NCBI GenBank assembly: GCA_031296115.1
Contig: JARLGI010000124.1
Span: forward strand, 1 to 64,000
Direction: 5' to 3'
Origin: Acidobacteriota bacterium
Lineage (GTDB): Bacteria; Acidobacteriota; Terriglobia; Terriglobales; Acidobacteriaceae
Length of the DNA: 64,000 bases
Shown: piece by piece, positions 48,698 through 57,529 of the stretch
How positions within the stretch are numbered: the first letter of the stretch is position 1
Layout of the letters: every line of letters starts with the position of its first letter
The notes under the pieces: model-generated
The model's database searches: none
Told to the model about the DNA's origin: nothing
What the model saw: the letters and a program-made list of their open reading frames with translations, nothing else
Program-made: the position numbers and the translations under genes

Positions 48698-51538
48698 GTG
48701 CCGCTCGACCTGAAATCCACGCTGAATCTGCCCAAAACCGACTTTCCCATGAAGGCGAACCTGCCGCAGAACGAGCCCAAAATGCTCGAGCGCTGGGAGA
48801 ACGGGCGGATTTACGAGCGGCTCCGCGAGGTCCACCACGGGCAGCCGATTTATGTGATGCACGACGGCCCACCGTATGCCAACGGCCCCATCCACCTGGG
48901 CACCGCGCTCAACAAGACGCTGAAGGACTTCGTGGTGAAGTGCCGCAGCATGGCCGGCTTCGACGCGCCCTACGTTCCCGGCTGGGACTGCCACGGCCTG
49001 CCCATCGAGATCAAGGTGGACAACCTGCTGGGCCGCAAAAAGCTTGAACTCGATCCGCTCGCGGTGCGCGAGGAGTGCCGCAAATACGCCCAGACCTACC
49101 TCGACCTGCAGCGCTCGCAGTTCAAGCGCATCGGCGTCTTCGGCCGCTGGGAGCGGCCTTACTCCACCATGGATCCGCAGTACGAGAGCGTGGTGCTGGA
49201 GACCTTTTACACGTTCTACGAGCAGGGCACCGTCTACAAGGGCCTGAAGTCCGTCTACTGGTGCATCCACGACAAGACCGCGCTGGCCGAAGCCGAGGTG
49301 GAATACGAGATGGACAGCAGCCCCAGCATCTGGGTGCGCTACTCCCTTACCAGCGACCCGGCGAAGATTGATGCGTCGCTGGCCGGCAAGAAAAATGTCG
49401 CAACCATCATCTGGACGACCACGCCGTGGACGCTGCCCGCCTCGATGGCCGTGACCTTCGCGCCCGACGCGCAGTACGTCGCGCTCGACGCCGGCGAGTG
49501 GATCTACATCGTCGCGAAGGAGCTGGCGCAGCAGACGATCGAGAAGTGCAACCTGGGCGATGCCGAAGAGATTGCGGCGTTCCCGGGTGCGAAACTCGAA
49601 CACGCCACCTTCGCGCATCCGTTCCTGGAGCGCACCGTGCTGGGCGTGCTCGGCGACTACGTCACCATGGACACCGGCACCGGCGCAGTGCACACTGCAC
49701 CCGCCCACGGCGCGGACGACTTCGCCACCGGCGTGAAGTACGGCATTGACCCGCACTGCGAGGTGGACGAGGGCGGCGTCCTGCGGGATGGATTGCCAGA
49801 GTATGACGGACAGCAGGTGTTTAAGGCGAACCAGCCGATCGTCGAGCTACTGAAGAGCCGCGGCGCGCTGCTGGGCTTCGAGAAGATCGAACACTCGTAC
49901 CCGCATTGCTGGCGCTGCCACAACCCGATCATCTTCCGCGCGACCGAGCAATGGTTCATCGCCATGGAAGGCACACTGCCCGGCGGTGGGACGCTGCGCA
50001 CCCGCGCGCTGGAAGAGATCAAGAAGGTCGTCTGGGATCCGGCGTGGGGCGAAGAGCGCATCTCCAACATGATCGCTCCGCGCCCCGACTGGTGCATTTC
50101 GCGCCAGCGCATCTGGGGCGTGCCCATCGCCATGTTCCAGTGTGAGGGCTGCAACCAGTTCCTGGGCGACAAGGCGGCGCATCGCGCCGTGGTGGAGTTG
50201 TTCGCGCGCGAAGGCTCCGACGCCTGGTACCGGCACCCGGCGGAAGACATCTTGCCGGCGGGGACGAAGTGCCAGCGATGCGGCGGCACTAGATTCCGCA
50301 AGGAGATGGACATCATCGACGTGTGGTTCGAGTCGGGTTCGAGCCAGGCGGCGGTGCTGGGACACGAGCCCGGACTGCCGTGGCCCGCCGATCTCTACCT
50401 CGAAGGCGGCGACCAGCATCGCGGCTGGTTTCACTCTTCCCTGCTCTGCGCCGTCGGCGCTAAGGGCGCCGCACCGTATCGCCGCGTGGCTACCGCGGGC
50501 TGGACGCTCGATCCCCAGGGCCGCGCCATGTCGAAGTCACTGGGCAACACCGTCGACCCGGTGGAGATCTCCGAAAAGCTGGGCGCGGAGATCGTTCGTC
50601 TGTGGGTGGCGTCGGTGGATTTCCGCGAGGACGTGATGGCGTCGGACGACCTGATGCTGCGCATTTCCGAGGGCTATCGCAAGCTGCGCAACACGTTCCG
50701 CTACATCCTGAGCAACCTGAGCGGCTTCGACCCGCAGAGTGACGCGGTGGACTTCGCGGACATGCACCCGCTCGACCAGTACATCCTGCTGCGTGCTGCC
50801 GAGGTCACGCGCGACGTGCGCGGACACTACGACAATTTCGTCTTTCACAAGCTTTACCAGCGGATGAAGGACTTTTGCATCGTCGACCTGAGCTCGATTT
50901 ACTTCGACGTAATCAAGGACCGGCTGTACACCTCGGCGCCGAATTCGCAGGCGCGACGTTCGGCGCAAACCGCGCTGTGGAGATTGGGCGACGCGTTGGT
51001 GCGGCTGCTGGCTCCCGTCATGAGCTTTACCGCCGATGAGGTCTGGCAGTTCCTCCCCGCTGCGGAAGGACGGCTGGAGAGTGTCCACCTCGCGCTCTTC
51101 CCCGAGCCGCAGGAGCTGACGGGCGAGATTCCGGCGGGCTTCGATGTTGCCGAACTGCAAGCCGACTGGGGCACGCTGCTGCAGGTCCGTGACGAAGCCT
51201 TGAAGGTGCTGGAAGCGGCGCGCAATGAGAAGACGATCGGCAGCGGCCTGGAGGCGCAACTCCGCCTGGTGGCGCCGGAAAAGCTTTACCCGGTGCTGGA
51301 GCGGCATCGCGATCAGTTGCGCTACCTGTTCATCGTGTCGGATGTGGCGCTGGAGAAACTGCCGCCGGGCAACGGCGATACCGGGCTGGTCATCACGGTA
51401 AACAAGGCGCCGGGCGCGAAATGCGAGCGTTGCTGGAACTATTCCACACGCGTCGGGGAAGACAAGGCGTACCCGACGGTGTGCGAGCGCTGTAGCGCGG
51501 TGCTGTCGGAGATCGAGGCCACGGCCGGAGCGAGATAG
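48698..51538 (+). CDS. ileS: Isoleucyl-tRNA synthetase
   Basis: Protein of 946 aa charging tRNA-Ile. Class I motifs: PPYANGPIHLGTALNK (HIGH-type) and AMSKSLGNTV (KMSKS-type). The editing domain shows WTTTPWTLPASMAV and GTGAVHTAPAHG. Conserved WDCHGLPIEIKV and the C-terminal zinc site CERCWNYS...CERC confirm the family. GTG at 48698, 7 nt after GAGGTGA, is preferred over the GTG at 48686 inside that site. Followed by lspA at 48 nt. Confidence 0.96.
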   Translation: MPLDLKSTLNLPKTDFPMKANLPQNEPKMLERWENGRIYERLREVHHGQPIYVMHDGPPYANGPIHLGTALNKTLKDFVVKCRSMAGFDAPYVPGWDCHGLPIEIKVDNLLGRKKLELDPLAVREECRKYAQTYLDLQRSQFKRIGVFGRWERPYSTMDPQYESVVLETFYTFYEQGTVYKGLKSVYWCIHDKTALAEAEVEYEMDSSPSIWVRYSLTSDPAKIDASLAGKKNVATIIWTTTPWTLPASMAVTFAPDAQYVALDAGEWIYIVAKELAQQTIEKCNLGDAEEIAAFPGAKLEHATFAHPFLERTVLGVLGDYVTMDTGTGAVHTAPAHGADDFATGVKYGIDPHCEVDEGGVLRDGLPEYDGQQVFKANQPIVELLKSRGALLGFEKIEHSYPHCWRCHNPIIFRATEQWFIAMEGTLPGGGTLRTRALEEIKKVVWDPAWGEERISNMIAPRPDWCISRQRIWGVPIAMFQCEGCNQFLGDKAAHRAVVELFAREGSDAWYRHPAEDILPAGTKCQRCGGTRFRKEMDIIDVWFESGSSQAAVLGHEPGLPWPADLYLEGGDQHRGWFHSSLLCAVGAKGAAPYRRVATAGWTLDPQGRAMSKSLGNTVDPVEISEKLGAEIVRLWVASVDFREDVMASDDLMLRISEGYRKLRNTFRYILSNLSGFDPQSDAVDFADMHPLDQYILLRAAEVTRDVRGHYDNFVFHKLYQRMKDFCIVDLSSIYFDVIKDRLYTSAPNSQARRSAQTALWRLGDALVRLLAPVMSFTADEVWQFLPAAEGRLESVHLALFPEPQELTGEIPAGFDVAELQADWGTLLQVRDEALKVLEAARNEKTIGSGLEAQLRLVAPEKLYPVLERHRDQLRYLFIVSDVALEKLPPGNGDTGLVITVNKAPGAKCERCWNYSTRVGEDKAYPTVCERCSAVLSEIEATAGAR

Positions 51539-51586
51539 CCGCCGGGCTGCTCCTTTCGCCGGGCCAGCGCGTCTAACAAACAGGGC

Positions 51587-52105
51587 ATGAAGCCAAGACC
51601 CATGCGCAAGTACTTCTTTCTCATCGCCGCCGCCGTGCTGCTGCTCGACCGCCTGGCCAAGTGGGCGGTCGCGGCCAACATTCCGCTGCACGACGGCACC
51701 GCTGTCATCCCCGGGTTCTTTCACCTGACCCACGTGGAGAACAGCGGCGCGGCCTTCGGCCTGTTCGCCGAATCCGCCGCACAGTGGAAGATCGGCGCGC
51801 TGGTCAGCTTTTCGGTCATCGCCCTGCTCATCGTCTCGGCGCTGCTGTGGAAGAACGGTCACGCCCTGACGACCACCACCATCGGCCTGTCGCTCATCCT
51901 GGGCGGCGCGACTGGCAACCTGTGGGACCGCATGATGAGCGGCCACGTCGTCGACTTCCTCGACTTCAACCTCGGCACCTATCACTGGCCGGCCTTCAAT
52001 GTCGCCGATAGCGCCATCGTGGTCGGCGCCATCCTGCTGGTCGCCGAGATCGTCTTCGCCAAGTCACGCGACGAAGCGGTGAAAGAAACGCCGCTGCGCC
52101 ACTAA
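51587..52105 (+). CDS. lspA: Lipoprotein signal peptidase II
   Basis: Protein of 172 aa with four membrane helices; cleaves prolipoproteins after lipidation. The conserved blocks are HVENSGAAFGLF, GGATGNLWDRMMSGHVVDFLDF (first catalytic Asp region) and AFNVADSAIVVG (second catalytic Asp). The ileS-lspA pair is a common arrangement. Two ATGs at the start (51587, 51602). Confidence 0.96.
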   Translation: MKPRPMRKYFFLIAAAVLLLDRLAKWAVAANIPLHDGTAVIPGFFHLTHVENSGAAFGLFAESAAQWKIGALVSFSVIALLIVSALLWKNGHALTTTTIGLSLILGGATGNLWDRMMSGHVVDFLDFNLGTYHWPAFNVADSAIVVGAILLVAEIVFAKSRDEAVKETPLRH

Positions 52106-52152
52106 TCCTCTAACAGCCGTTCCCGTCCACAGCCCGCAACCGGCGGCGGTTC

Positions 52153-54561
52153 TCATGGCGTTCCGTACACCCGCTTGTACACTTCCTGGTTGCGCACGAT
52201 GGCCTGCACGTATTCGCGGGTCTCGGTGAAAGGAATGGACTCGACAAACTCCTCCACGTCGCGGTACGTGCCCGAGGCGCGCCAGTCCTCAACGCGCTGC
52301 TCGCCTGCGTTATAGGCCGCGAGCGCGTACTCGATCTGGCCTCCAAAGTGGTCCACCATCTGGCGGAAGTAGCGCGTGCCCAGCTCGATGTTGGTCGTGG
52401 GGTCGAGCAGCGAGTCCGTGCTGTAGTGCTGCAATCCCTCTTTCTTCGCCTCGCCCTTGCCCGTCCTGGGCAGCAGCTGCATCAATCCGTAGGCGTTGGC
52501 GTGCGAGATAGCTTCGGGATTGAACTCCGACACCTGCCGGATGAGCGCTGCCACCAGGTAAGGATCAAGTCCGTTCTCATCCGAGTAGCGGCGCAACGCG
52601 TCCCAATAAGGCCGCGGGAACAGACCGTGCCAGTACTCGCCGGGCAGAGCGCTTACGTCCATCGCGAAGTATCCCGAGATGGCGTGCTTCAAGGCCTGCA
52701 GCGCGCGATAGTACTCGCCGCCGCTGGAATAGATGCGCGCGATCTCCAGCATCTCCCAGGAAGGGCCAGTCGCACTGCCGGCTTGCAGCTCGCGCACCGC
52801 CAGGTCGGTCACGCCGGCATTCTGCAGCAGGCGGGCGCGCATGTAGTGCAGGTCGTCTTCCGGCGGATCGGTGATCTGCGCGTCGGCATCGTACGACGGC
52901 GCGGTGCCGACGTGCTGCAGCGCCGCCACCGTAACCGCCGGAGCGGAAGGCATCGTCGCCAGCCGCTTGCGCGCCAGCACGCTGTAGTAGTAGTTACGAT
53001 AACGATCGGCCAGCTTCTGGTAGTAGGCCCGCGCCATGCCGTAATCGCGATCATCCTCGGCCATGCGCGCGCGCCAGTACATGGCGTTGGGTACTTCGTT
53101 GGTGCCGGGATAAAACTCGACCTGCTCCTCGAAATACTTCTTGGCCTGCTCCGGACGGTTCTGGCGGTAAGTCAGCCAGGCGCACTTCCAGTGCGCATAG
53201 GACGCCTTGCTGCTGGCCGGGAAGCGCACATGGATCTCGCGATAGAGATCGATGGCGTGGTCGTAGTTCTTGCTCAGCAGGTACATGTTGGCGCTGGTGA
53301 GCAGCGCCGACTCCAGCCACGGCGACTTGGGCGTGGTGGCGCGCATGTGGTCGAGGATGGTCGCCAGCCCTTCTTCGTCGTTGGTGTTGCGCGCGATCTC
53401 CGCCCGCTGATACCACTTCTCCGCGCTGGCATCGCTGCCATCGTCGGGAATACGGTCGAGCACGGCACGCGCCTCACGGGTGTTGCCGTCCTTCATGTAG
53501 CAGTTGGCCAACTGGATCAGCACTGCCGATTGCTGGGTGGCGCCGGCCAGGTCGAGCATGGCCTTGTACTCATCAGCCGCGGCAGGATAGTGCCGTGCCT
53601 TATACAGCGCGTCGGCGCGCTTCTCGTGCTCGCTGTACGTTGGCGGCGGCAGAGTCGCCACTTCCGGAATCTTCTTCAGATCGGCGGCGGCGTTGTCGGC
53701 CGTGTAGTTGGTCGCGTAGCTGTAGTACACGCGACGCAGGGTCTCGGCGCCGGCGCGCAACTGGCCATTCTGCACGTAGGCCTTGCCCAGGAAATATTCG
53801 GTTTCGGCGCTGGCGGGGGTGCGGTGCGCCTCCAGAAGACGGACAGCTTCGCCGGAGCGATTGGTCGCCAGCAACGCCTTCGCATACGCGATCAGCGCAT
53901 CATGCGAGTAAAGCGAGTCGGGGAAGCGCGTGCCGAAGTCGCGCAGGTAGGCGAACGATTCCTCCGGGTTGTTGCTCAGCACGTAAGCGTTGCCGATGAA
54001 GAACCCGGTGTAGTCGTTGAGCTCGCCAATCTGGGGCTGCGCCTTCTGCATGGCGGCGATGGCGGCGGGATACTGCGCATCGAGATAGTGCGCATAGCCG
54101 ATGGCGAACCAGGCCAGCGCGCCCGCCTCGGTGCCCGCATGCGCGTGCGCGTAGGTCTCGACTCCGCTGTAAGCGGCGGGGGTGCGGAACTCGACCAGTT
54201 GGCGTGCCATAGGCCGCAGGTCGCTGGAGGCGACAAAGGTGCGCTTCAACCGGTGCGCTCTCGCGACCGTGGCTTTTTTGCGCGGCTTGTTGGAACGGGC
54301 CGACGTCGTCTTCTTGTGCGCACTGCTGGTCTTGGTTGTGCTGCTCGACTTCGGCGCAGTTGTGCTGCTGGTCGTGGATTTCTTCTTGGGCGCAGTGCTG
54401 GAAGTGCTGTCTTGCGCAGGCAAAATGCTGCCCGGCAACAGCAGCAGGAAGGCCAACAGCGGTAGAACGAAACGGCTTGGGCTCACTTCGTTCAGTGTAA
54501 CGCGATTCGGCCTGCGCTCAGATGGCAATTCGTTTACAGAATCGGTTCCGGTCCGTGACAT
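52153..54561 (-). CDS. Slt-type transglycosylase homologue lacking catalytic Glu
   Basis: Protein of about 802 aa. After a signal peptide (SRFVLPLLAFLLLLPGSILPAQ) come a Ser/Thr/Lys-rich segment and many TPR-like helical repeats (residues 130-600), as in soluble lytic transglycosylases. The C-terminal SLT domain reads LIRQVSEFNPEAISHANAYGLMQLLPRTG and AAYNAGEQRV. The normal motif is RQES, with the Glu acting as general acid; here Val677 (codon GTG, 52531-52533) takes its place. Start uncertain: 54561 (ATG) or 54486 (GTG, directly before the leader). Confidence 0.88.
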   Translation of the reverse strand: MSRTGTDSVNELPSERRPNRVTLNEVSPSRFVLPLLAFLLLLPGSILPAQDSTSSTAPKKKSTTSSTTAPKSSSTTKTSSAHKKTTSARSNKPRKKATVARAHRLKRTFVASSDLRPMARQLVEFRTPAAYSGVETYAHAHAGTEAGALAWFAIGYAHYLDAQYPAAIAAMQKAQPQIGELNDYTGFFIGNAYVLSNNPEESFAYLRDFGTRFPDSLYSHDALIAYAKALLATNRSGEAVRLLEAHRTPASAETEYFLGKAYVQNGQLRAGAETLRRVYYSYATNYTADNAAADLKKIPEVATLPPPTYSEHEKRADALYKARHYPAAADEYKAMLDLAGATQQSAVLIQLANCYMKDGNTREARAVLDRIPDDGSDASAEKWYQRAEIARNTNDEEGLATILDHMRATTPKSPWLESALLTSANMYLLSKNYDHAIDLYREIHVRFPASSKASYAHWKCAWLTYRQNRPEQAKKYFEEQVEFYPGTNEVPNAMYWRARMAEDDRDYGMARAYYQKLADRYRNYYYSVLARKRLATMPSAPAVTVAALQHVGTAPSYDADAQITDPPEDDLHYMRARLLQNAGVTDLAVRELQAGSATGPSWEMLEIARIYSSGGEYYRALQALKHAISGYFAMDVSALPGEYWHGLFPRPYWDALRRYSDENGLDPYLVAALIRQVSEFNPEAISHANAYGLMQLLPRTGKGEAKKEGLQHYSTDSLLDPTTNIELGTRYFRQMVDHFGGQIEYALAAYNAGEQRVEDWRASGTYRDVEEFVESIPFTETREYVQAIVRNQEVYKRVYGTP

Positions 54562-55065
54562 CCGCGGGGCTCGCACGTCCGTACATATATGAGACGCTTC
54601 ATCAGAGCGGTTGTACGGTGCTTGGCGATGTGTGTGCTCAAAAGGGTGGAGCAGGCCTTGAGGCCTGCAGCAAGCGTCGGATGTGGAGTGGCGCTTTAGC
54701 GCCTGAGGTAAGTGGCCCGACTTTACCTCAGCGGCTGAAGCCGTGCACGGCGAACGATCGGGAATGCAGCGCTGAAGCGCTGCTCCACCCGTATCTCCAT
54801 CGTGCAGCGTTGCTTGTTCAGCTATCCTGAGCCGCCCTTCGGGCTGAGGTTTTGGCAATCCGCTCTGCACTGGCCAGAACCAAGTCGACGGCATCAGTAC
54901 ACCAAGGACTTTTGCCTTGGCTTGTCTTGCAAATCTACTGGGGTATTGTGCACCCGAGTTCATCCATCGAAATTCCCTTTCCCGGCTTCCCCCAACCGAC
55001 GCCCGAATGGGTAAAATGGTCGCGGGGATTTTGTTCCGGGCGTAAAATCCTGAATCTGCGCAAAC
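54562..55065. other. Intergenic region with structured element
   Basis: About 500 bases, no gene. It holds the 147-bp multi-hairpin element (54644-54790). TATATGAGA near 54588 is the only AT-rich patch. Confidence 0.5.
54644..54790. repeat. 147-bp multi-hairpin cassette closed by an inverted repeat
   Basis: GGGTGGAGCAG (54644-54654) and CTGCTCCACCC (54780-54790) form a perfect 11-bp outer stem. Inside are five hairpins: GCAGGCC-TTGA-GGCCTGC (54651-54668), GGCGC-TTTA-GCGCC (54690-54703), TGAGGTAA..TTTACCTCA (54704-54730), CGGC-TGAA-GCCG (54732-54743) and CAGCGC-TGAA-GCGCTG (54767-54782). The outer stem overlaps the first and last hairpins, so alternative folds compete. Tetraloop hairpins recur at 29837-30079. 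Confidence 0.75.
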
Positions 55066-55692
55066 ATGGGAACCATCCAACCAAAAGTAGAAGAGCCAGC
55101 CGATGAGATCTCGCTGGTACACGCGGCGAAAGCCGGCGACATCAGCGCGTTTGAAGAACTGGTAAAGCGGTACGACCGGAATGTATTCCGGATCGCGCAG
55201 CACATCACGCAGAACCGCGAGGACGCGGAAGACGTGGTGCAGGACGCGTTCCTGAAGGCGTACCAGAACCTGAAGAATTTTCAGGAGCAGTCGAAGTTCT
55301 ATACGTGGCTGGTGCGGATTGCGGTGAACGAGGCGCTGATGCGCCTGCGCCGCCGCCGGCCCGAGCGCATGGTGTCGCTCGACGAGGACATCAAGACGGA
55401 AGAGGATTCCATGCCGCGCGAAGTCGCGGACTGGTCGCCGAATCCGGAACAGCTCTACACGCAAGGCGAGCTGAAAGAGATTTTGGGCAAGACGATTCAA
55501 GGGTTGCCTCCGAGCTTTCGGACGGTCTTCGTCTTGCGCGATGTAGAAGGCCTCTCCACCGAGGAAACGGCGGACGCCTTGGATTTGAGTATTCCCGCAG
55601 TCAAGTCCCGCTTGCTCCGGGCCCGGCTGCAACTGCGCGAACGCTTGAGCAAGTACTTCAAAAATCGCACTGGTGGAGATGGCAAAAAGTGA
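55066..55692 (+). CDS. ECF-type RNA polymerase sigma factor
   Basis: Protein of 208 aa. Region 2: GDISAFEELVKRYDRNVFRIAQHI, EDAEDVVQDAFLKAYQNL, FYTWLVRIAVNEALMRLRRRR. Region 4: LPPSFRTVFVLRDVEGLSTEETADALDLSIPAVKSRLLRARLQLRERL. Group 4 (extracytoplasmic function) sigma factor, presumably controlled by the anti-sigma factor encoded directly after and overlapping it. Its stop TGA overlaps the anti-sigma GTG. Confidence 0.95.
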   Translation: MGTIQPKVEEPADEISLVHAAKAGDISAFEELVKRYDRNVFRIAQHITQNREDAEDVVQDAFLKAYQNLKNFQEQSKFYTWLVRIAVNEALMRLRRRRPERMVSLDEDIKTEEDSMPREVADWSPNPEQLYTQGELKEILGKTIQGLPPSFRTVFVLRDVEGLSTEETADALDLSIPAVKSRLLRARLQLRERLSKYFKNRTGGDGKK

Positions 55693-55979
55693 CCTGCTCT
55701 GATTTCCTCAAGGAGCTCACCGATTACCTGGACGACTCGATGGACGCCCAGACAAGGGCGGAATTGGAAGATCATCTCCAGTGGTGCCACAACTGCTACG
55801 TGGTGTGCAACACCACCAAAATGACCATCGAGATTTATCGCGACTCTCATCTGTACGAACTTCCGGACGATCTGCGCGGCCGTCTGCGCAGCGCCATACT
55901 GACCAAGTGCAAGTGCGGCGCTGCGCCGGCGGAATCCGACGCCTCCTCGCCCTCCGCCCACGCCGAACCCGACAAGTAG
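55689..55979 (+). CDS. Zinc-binding anti-sigma factor (zf-HC2 / ASD type)
   Basis: Protein of 96 aa. GTG start overlapping the sigma stop as GTGA. Zinc motif: Cys3 in VTCSDFLKELTDYLDDSM and HLQWCHNC (H-x3-C-x2-C). No membrane helix follows, so this is a soluble anti-sigma factor, possibly redox-sensing; additional Cys (KCKCG) lie near residue 75. Binds and holds the sigma factor in typical members. Confidence 0.88.
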   Translation: MTCSDFLKELTDYLDDSMDAQTRAELEDHLQWCHNCYVVCNTTKMTIEIYRDSHLYELPDDLRGRLRSAILTKCKCGAAPAESDASSPSAHAEPDK

Positions 55980-56102
55980 CCGCTGGGAGCGAGTTCCCCT
56001 ACGACTGGACGCAGATGAAGCTCGTCTCCCCGACCCCCAACTCCGCGAAGACGGCAGAACCAGTCACCGTGGTTTCCGGCCCCAAAGCCGCTTGATTTCC
56101 GA

Positions 56103-56843
56103 TTAAGCTTGACGCGGCCGTTCGCACCAGCGAGTGGCCTTCGTAACTCTGAGACTGGCGCGGCCGCCCGCTAAGGCGGCGCGGGTCGCTTGCGCCCGCC
56201 GCGCTTGCCTGCCCGCGACTCCACCCCGAACCACATGGCTGATGGCTCCTTGCGCGGTGGGGCTGGTGTGCCCGGCGACGGGCTCGCGAGCGGCGGGCAC
56301 TATGTCCCCAGGCTCTGCGCCGCTGTCAGCCTGGCCGATCCCGCCCTCCGCGTCGCCGCCAACCGGCAAAGGCTGGTACGCGCCTTTCTGCTCCTCCGGC
56401 GGCTCGGGCGGCTGGCGCCGCTCGCCGCTGGAGATTTGCGACTCGACGCTCTGGGCGACGTCATTCGCCAGCGCTTCCCCGCCCTCGGCCTGCAGCTCCT
56501 CGACGGCCTTGCGCTCCAGCTTGACCATGGGCAGGTTGCGCGCCGCCGCCCGCAACGCCGCCGGCGCCACGCGCGAGCGCGGCAGATACATCTGCCCGCT
56601 GAGCACACCATGAATGATCTGCATGTAGGCGGTCTGCAGCGAGGTGGCGTCCTCTGGCAACGGCATGGGGATCATGCGGATGCCGCGGTCGGTTTCGTTG
56701 TTGTAGCTTTCCCAGTTGTGGAAGCGCTTGGGCAGCAGCCGGCGCAACGAGTAGTGGTAATAACAATGAGTGTGGCCGCGCGCGGCGGGCGAGCCGCATC
56801 CCACGCCGGCAATCATGACATGCTGGAAAAGTGGATAGGGCAC
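56103..56843 (-). CDS. Hypothetical protein with N-terminal Cys/His motif
   Basis: Protein of 246 aa. The N-terminus has VGCGSPAARGHTHCYYHYSL, a putative CxnCxxH zinc knuckle. The middle contains LPEDATSLQTAYMQIIHGVLSG and AALRAAARNLPMVKLERKAVEEL, helical. The C-terminal half is Pro/Gly/Ala/Arg-rich and low-complexity. It resembles hypothetical proteins recurrent in acidobacterial genomes (recalled, not searched), function unknown. The C-terminal half may be coding only nominally; frames are all long in this GC-rich stretch. Confidence 0.6.
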   Translation of the reverse strand: MPYPLFQHVMIAGVGCGSPAARGHTHCYYHYSLRRLLPKRFHNWESYNNETDRGIRMIPMPLPEDATSLQTAYMQIIHGVLSGQMYLPRSRVAPAALRAAARNLPMVKLERKAVEELQAEGGEALANDVAQSVESQISSGERRQPPEPPEEQKGAYQPLPVGGDAEGGIGQADSGAEPGDIVPAAREPVAGHTSPTAQGAISHVVRGGVAGRQARRAQATRAALAGGRASLRVTKATRWCERPRQA

Positions 56844-57191
56844 GTAACGTTCCTCATCGATCTAAGATTTTTGCCTCGAGTAAGTGCCGTGTTTTTAATA
56901 CTTTGCTTGTAAAGTATTCCATCCATTTAAGTTACTGTCGCAGCTAAGTGGTTTTTTTCCAGCTGGTTACAGAATTAGCGGTAAAGTCTTGAAGAGATTT
57001 GACTTATGCGTAATGTATTGCAGTTATTGGGGTTGGAAGCTGCCCCTGGCATAAGCTGTGGGTCGGGAGTTGTTGTTGGCAGCAACTGAGGGAACCTTCT
57101 CCCTAGCTGTCATCCTGAGCGGCTTGCACGACCTTTAGCACACTGGAATTAGAGGAGGCGTGTTGCGCTGCGTACAGGATAGGCACGAAAG

Positions 57192-57223
57192 GTAACTATT
57201 ATCAAGGTACTAATGTAACTATT
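57192..57223. promoter_or_regulatory. Direct-repeat operator candidate
   Basis: Exact direct repeats GTAACTATT at 57192-57200 and 57215-57223, 23 bp apart start to start (about two helical turns). About 80 nt upstream of the RHH antitoxin, which would be its natural ligand. Confidence 0.4.
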
Positions 57224-57266
57224 TAATAGATCACGGTAAGATGATCTTGATGCATCCTCTCTCACT

Positions 57267-57295
57267 TTCGCATCAATTACAGACTAGGGCATAAT
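57267..57295 (+). promoter_or_regulatory. Toxin-antitoxin promoter, possibly leaderless
   Basis: -35 TTCGCA (57267-57272, 4 of 6), 17-nt spacer, -10 CATAAT (57290-57295). Transcription would start at about 57302, the A of the antitoxin ATG. No Shine-Dalgarno precedes that ATG. Confidence 0.4.
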
Positions 57296-57301
57296 AATCA
57301 T

Positions 57302-57529
57302 ATGAGAACTACAATTACCATCGATGATGACATTGCCGCCATTGCTGCACAATATGCCGAAAGCCGTGAGCTGACGCTGAGCAAGGCGATTGCCGAGCTC
57401 ATCGTGCGGGGCACGCGCACTGCGCCGCGCATCAAGTACCTCGACGGCCTGCCGGTCTTCGACCTGCCGAAATCGCGGCACGCCATCACCAGCGAACACG
57501 TCAAGGCGCTGGAGGCGGAGGACCGGTGA
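57302..57529 (+). CDS. Ribbon-helix-helix antitoxin
   Basis: Protein of 75 aa. MRTTITIDDDIAAIAAQYAE is a typical RHH DNA-binding strand and helix, followed by SKAIAELIVRGTRT and a toxin-binding C-terminus ending KALEAEDR. Its stop overlaps the toxin GTG as GTGA. No ribosome binding site upstream, consistent with leaderless translation. Confidence 0.88.
   Translation: MRTTITIDDDIAAIAAQYAESRELTLSKAIAELIVRGTRTAPRIKYLDGLPVFDLPKSRHAITSEHVKALEAEDR

Larger units (their letters stand above)
56844..57301. other. Intergenic region upstream of the toxin-antitoxin pair
   Basis: 458 bases. Notably AT-richer than its surroundings (56900-57000, 57180-57300). Contains TGTCATCCTGAGCGGCTTGC (dispersed-repeat word) near 57110, two GTAACTATT direct repeats and the toxin-antitoxin promoter. 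No gene is supported. Confidence 0.5.

Noticed and set aside
54562-55632. N-terminal extension of the transglycosylase frame to 55632
   Set aside because: It is the antisense of the ECF sigma gene and the hairpin element; the signal peptide lies after 54490.
55980-56095. Short frame ending EFPYDWTQMKLVSPTPNS and onward
   Set aside because: Some coding flavour, but no start with ribosome binding site and only about 26 codons from the first ATG.
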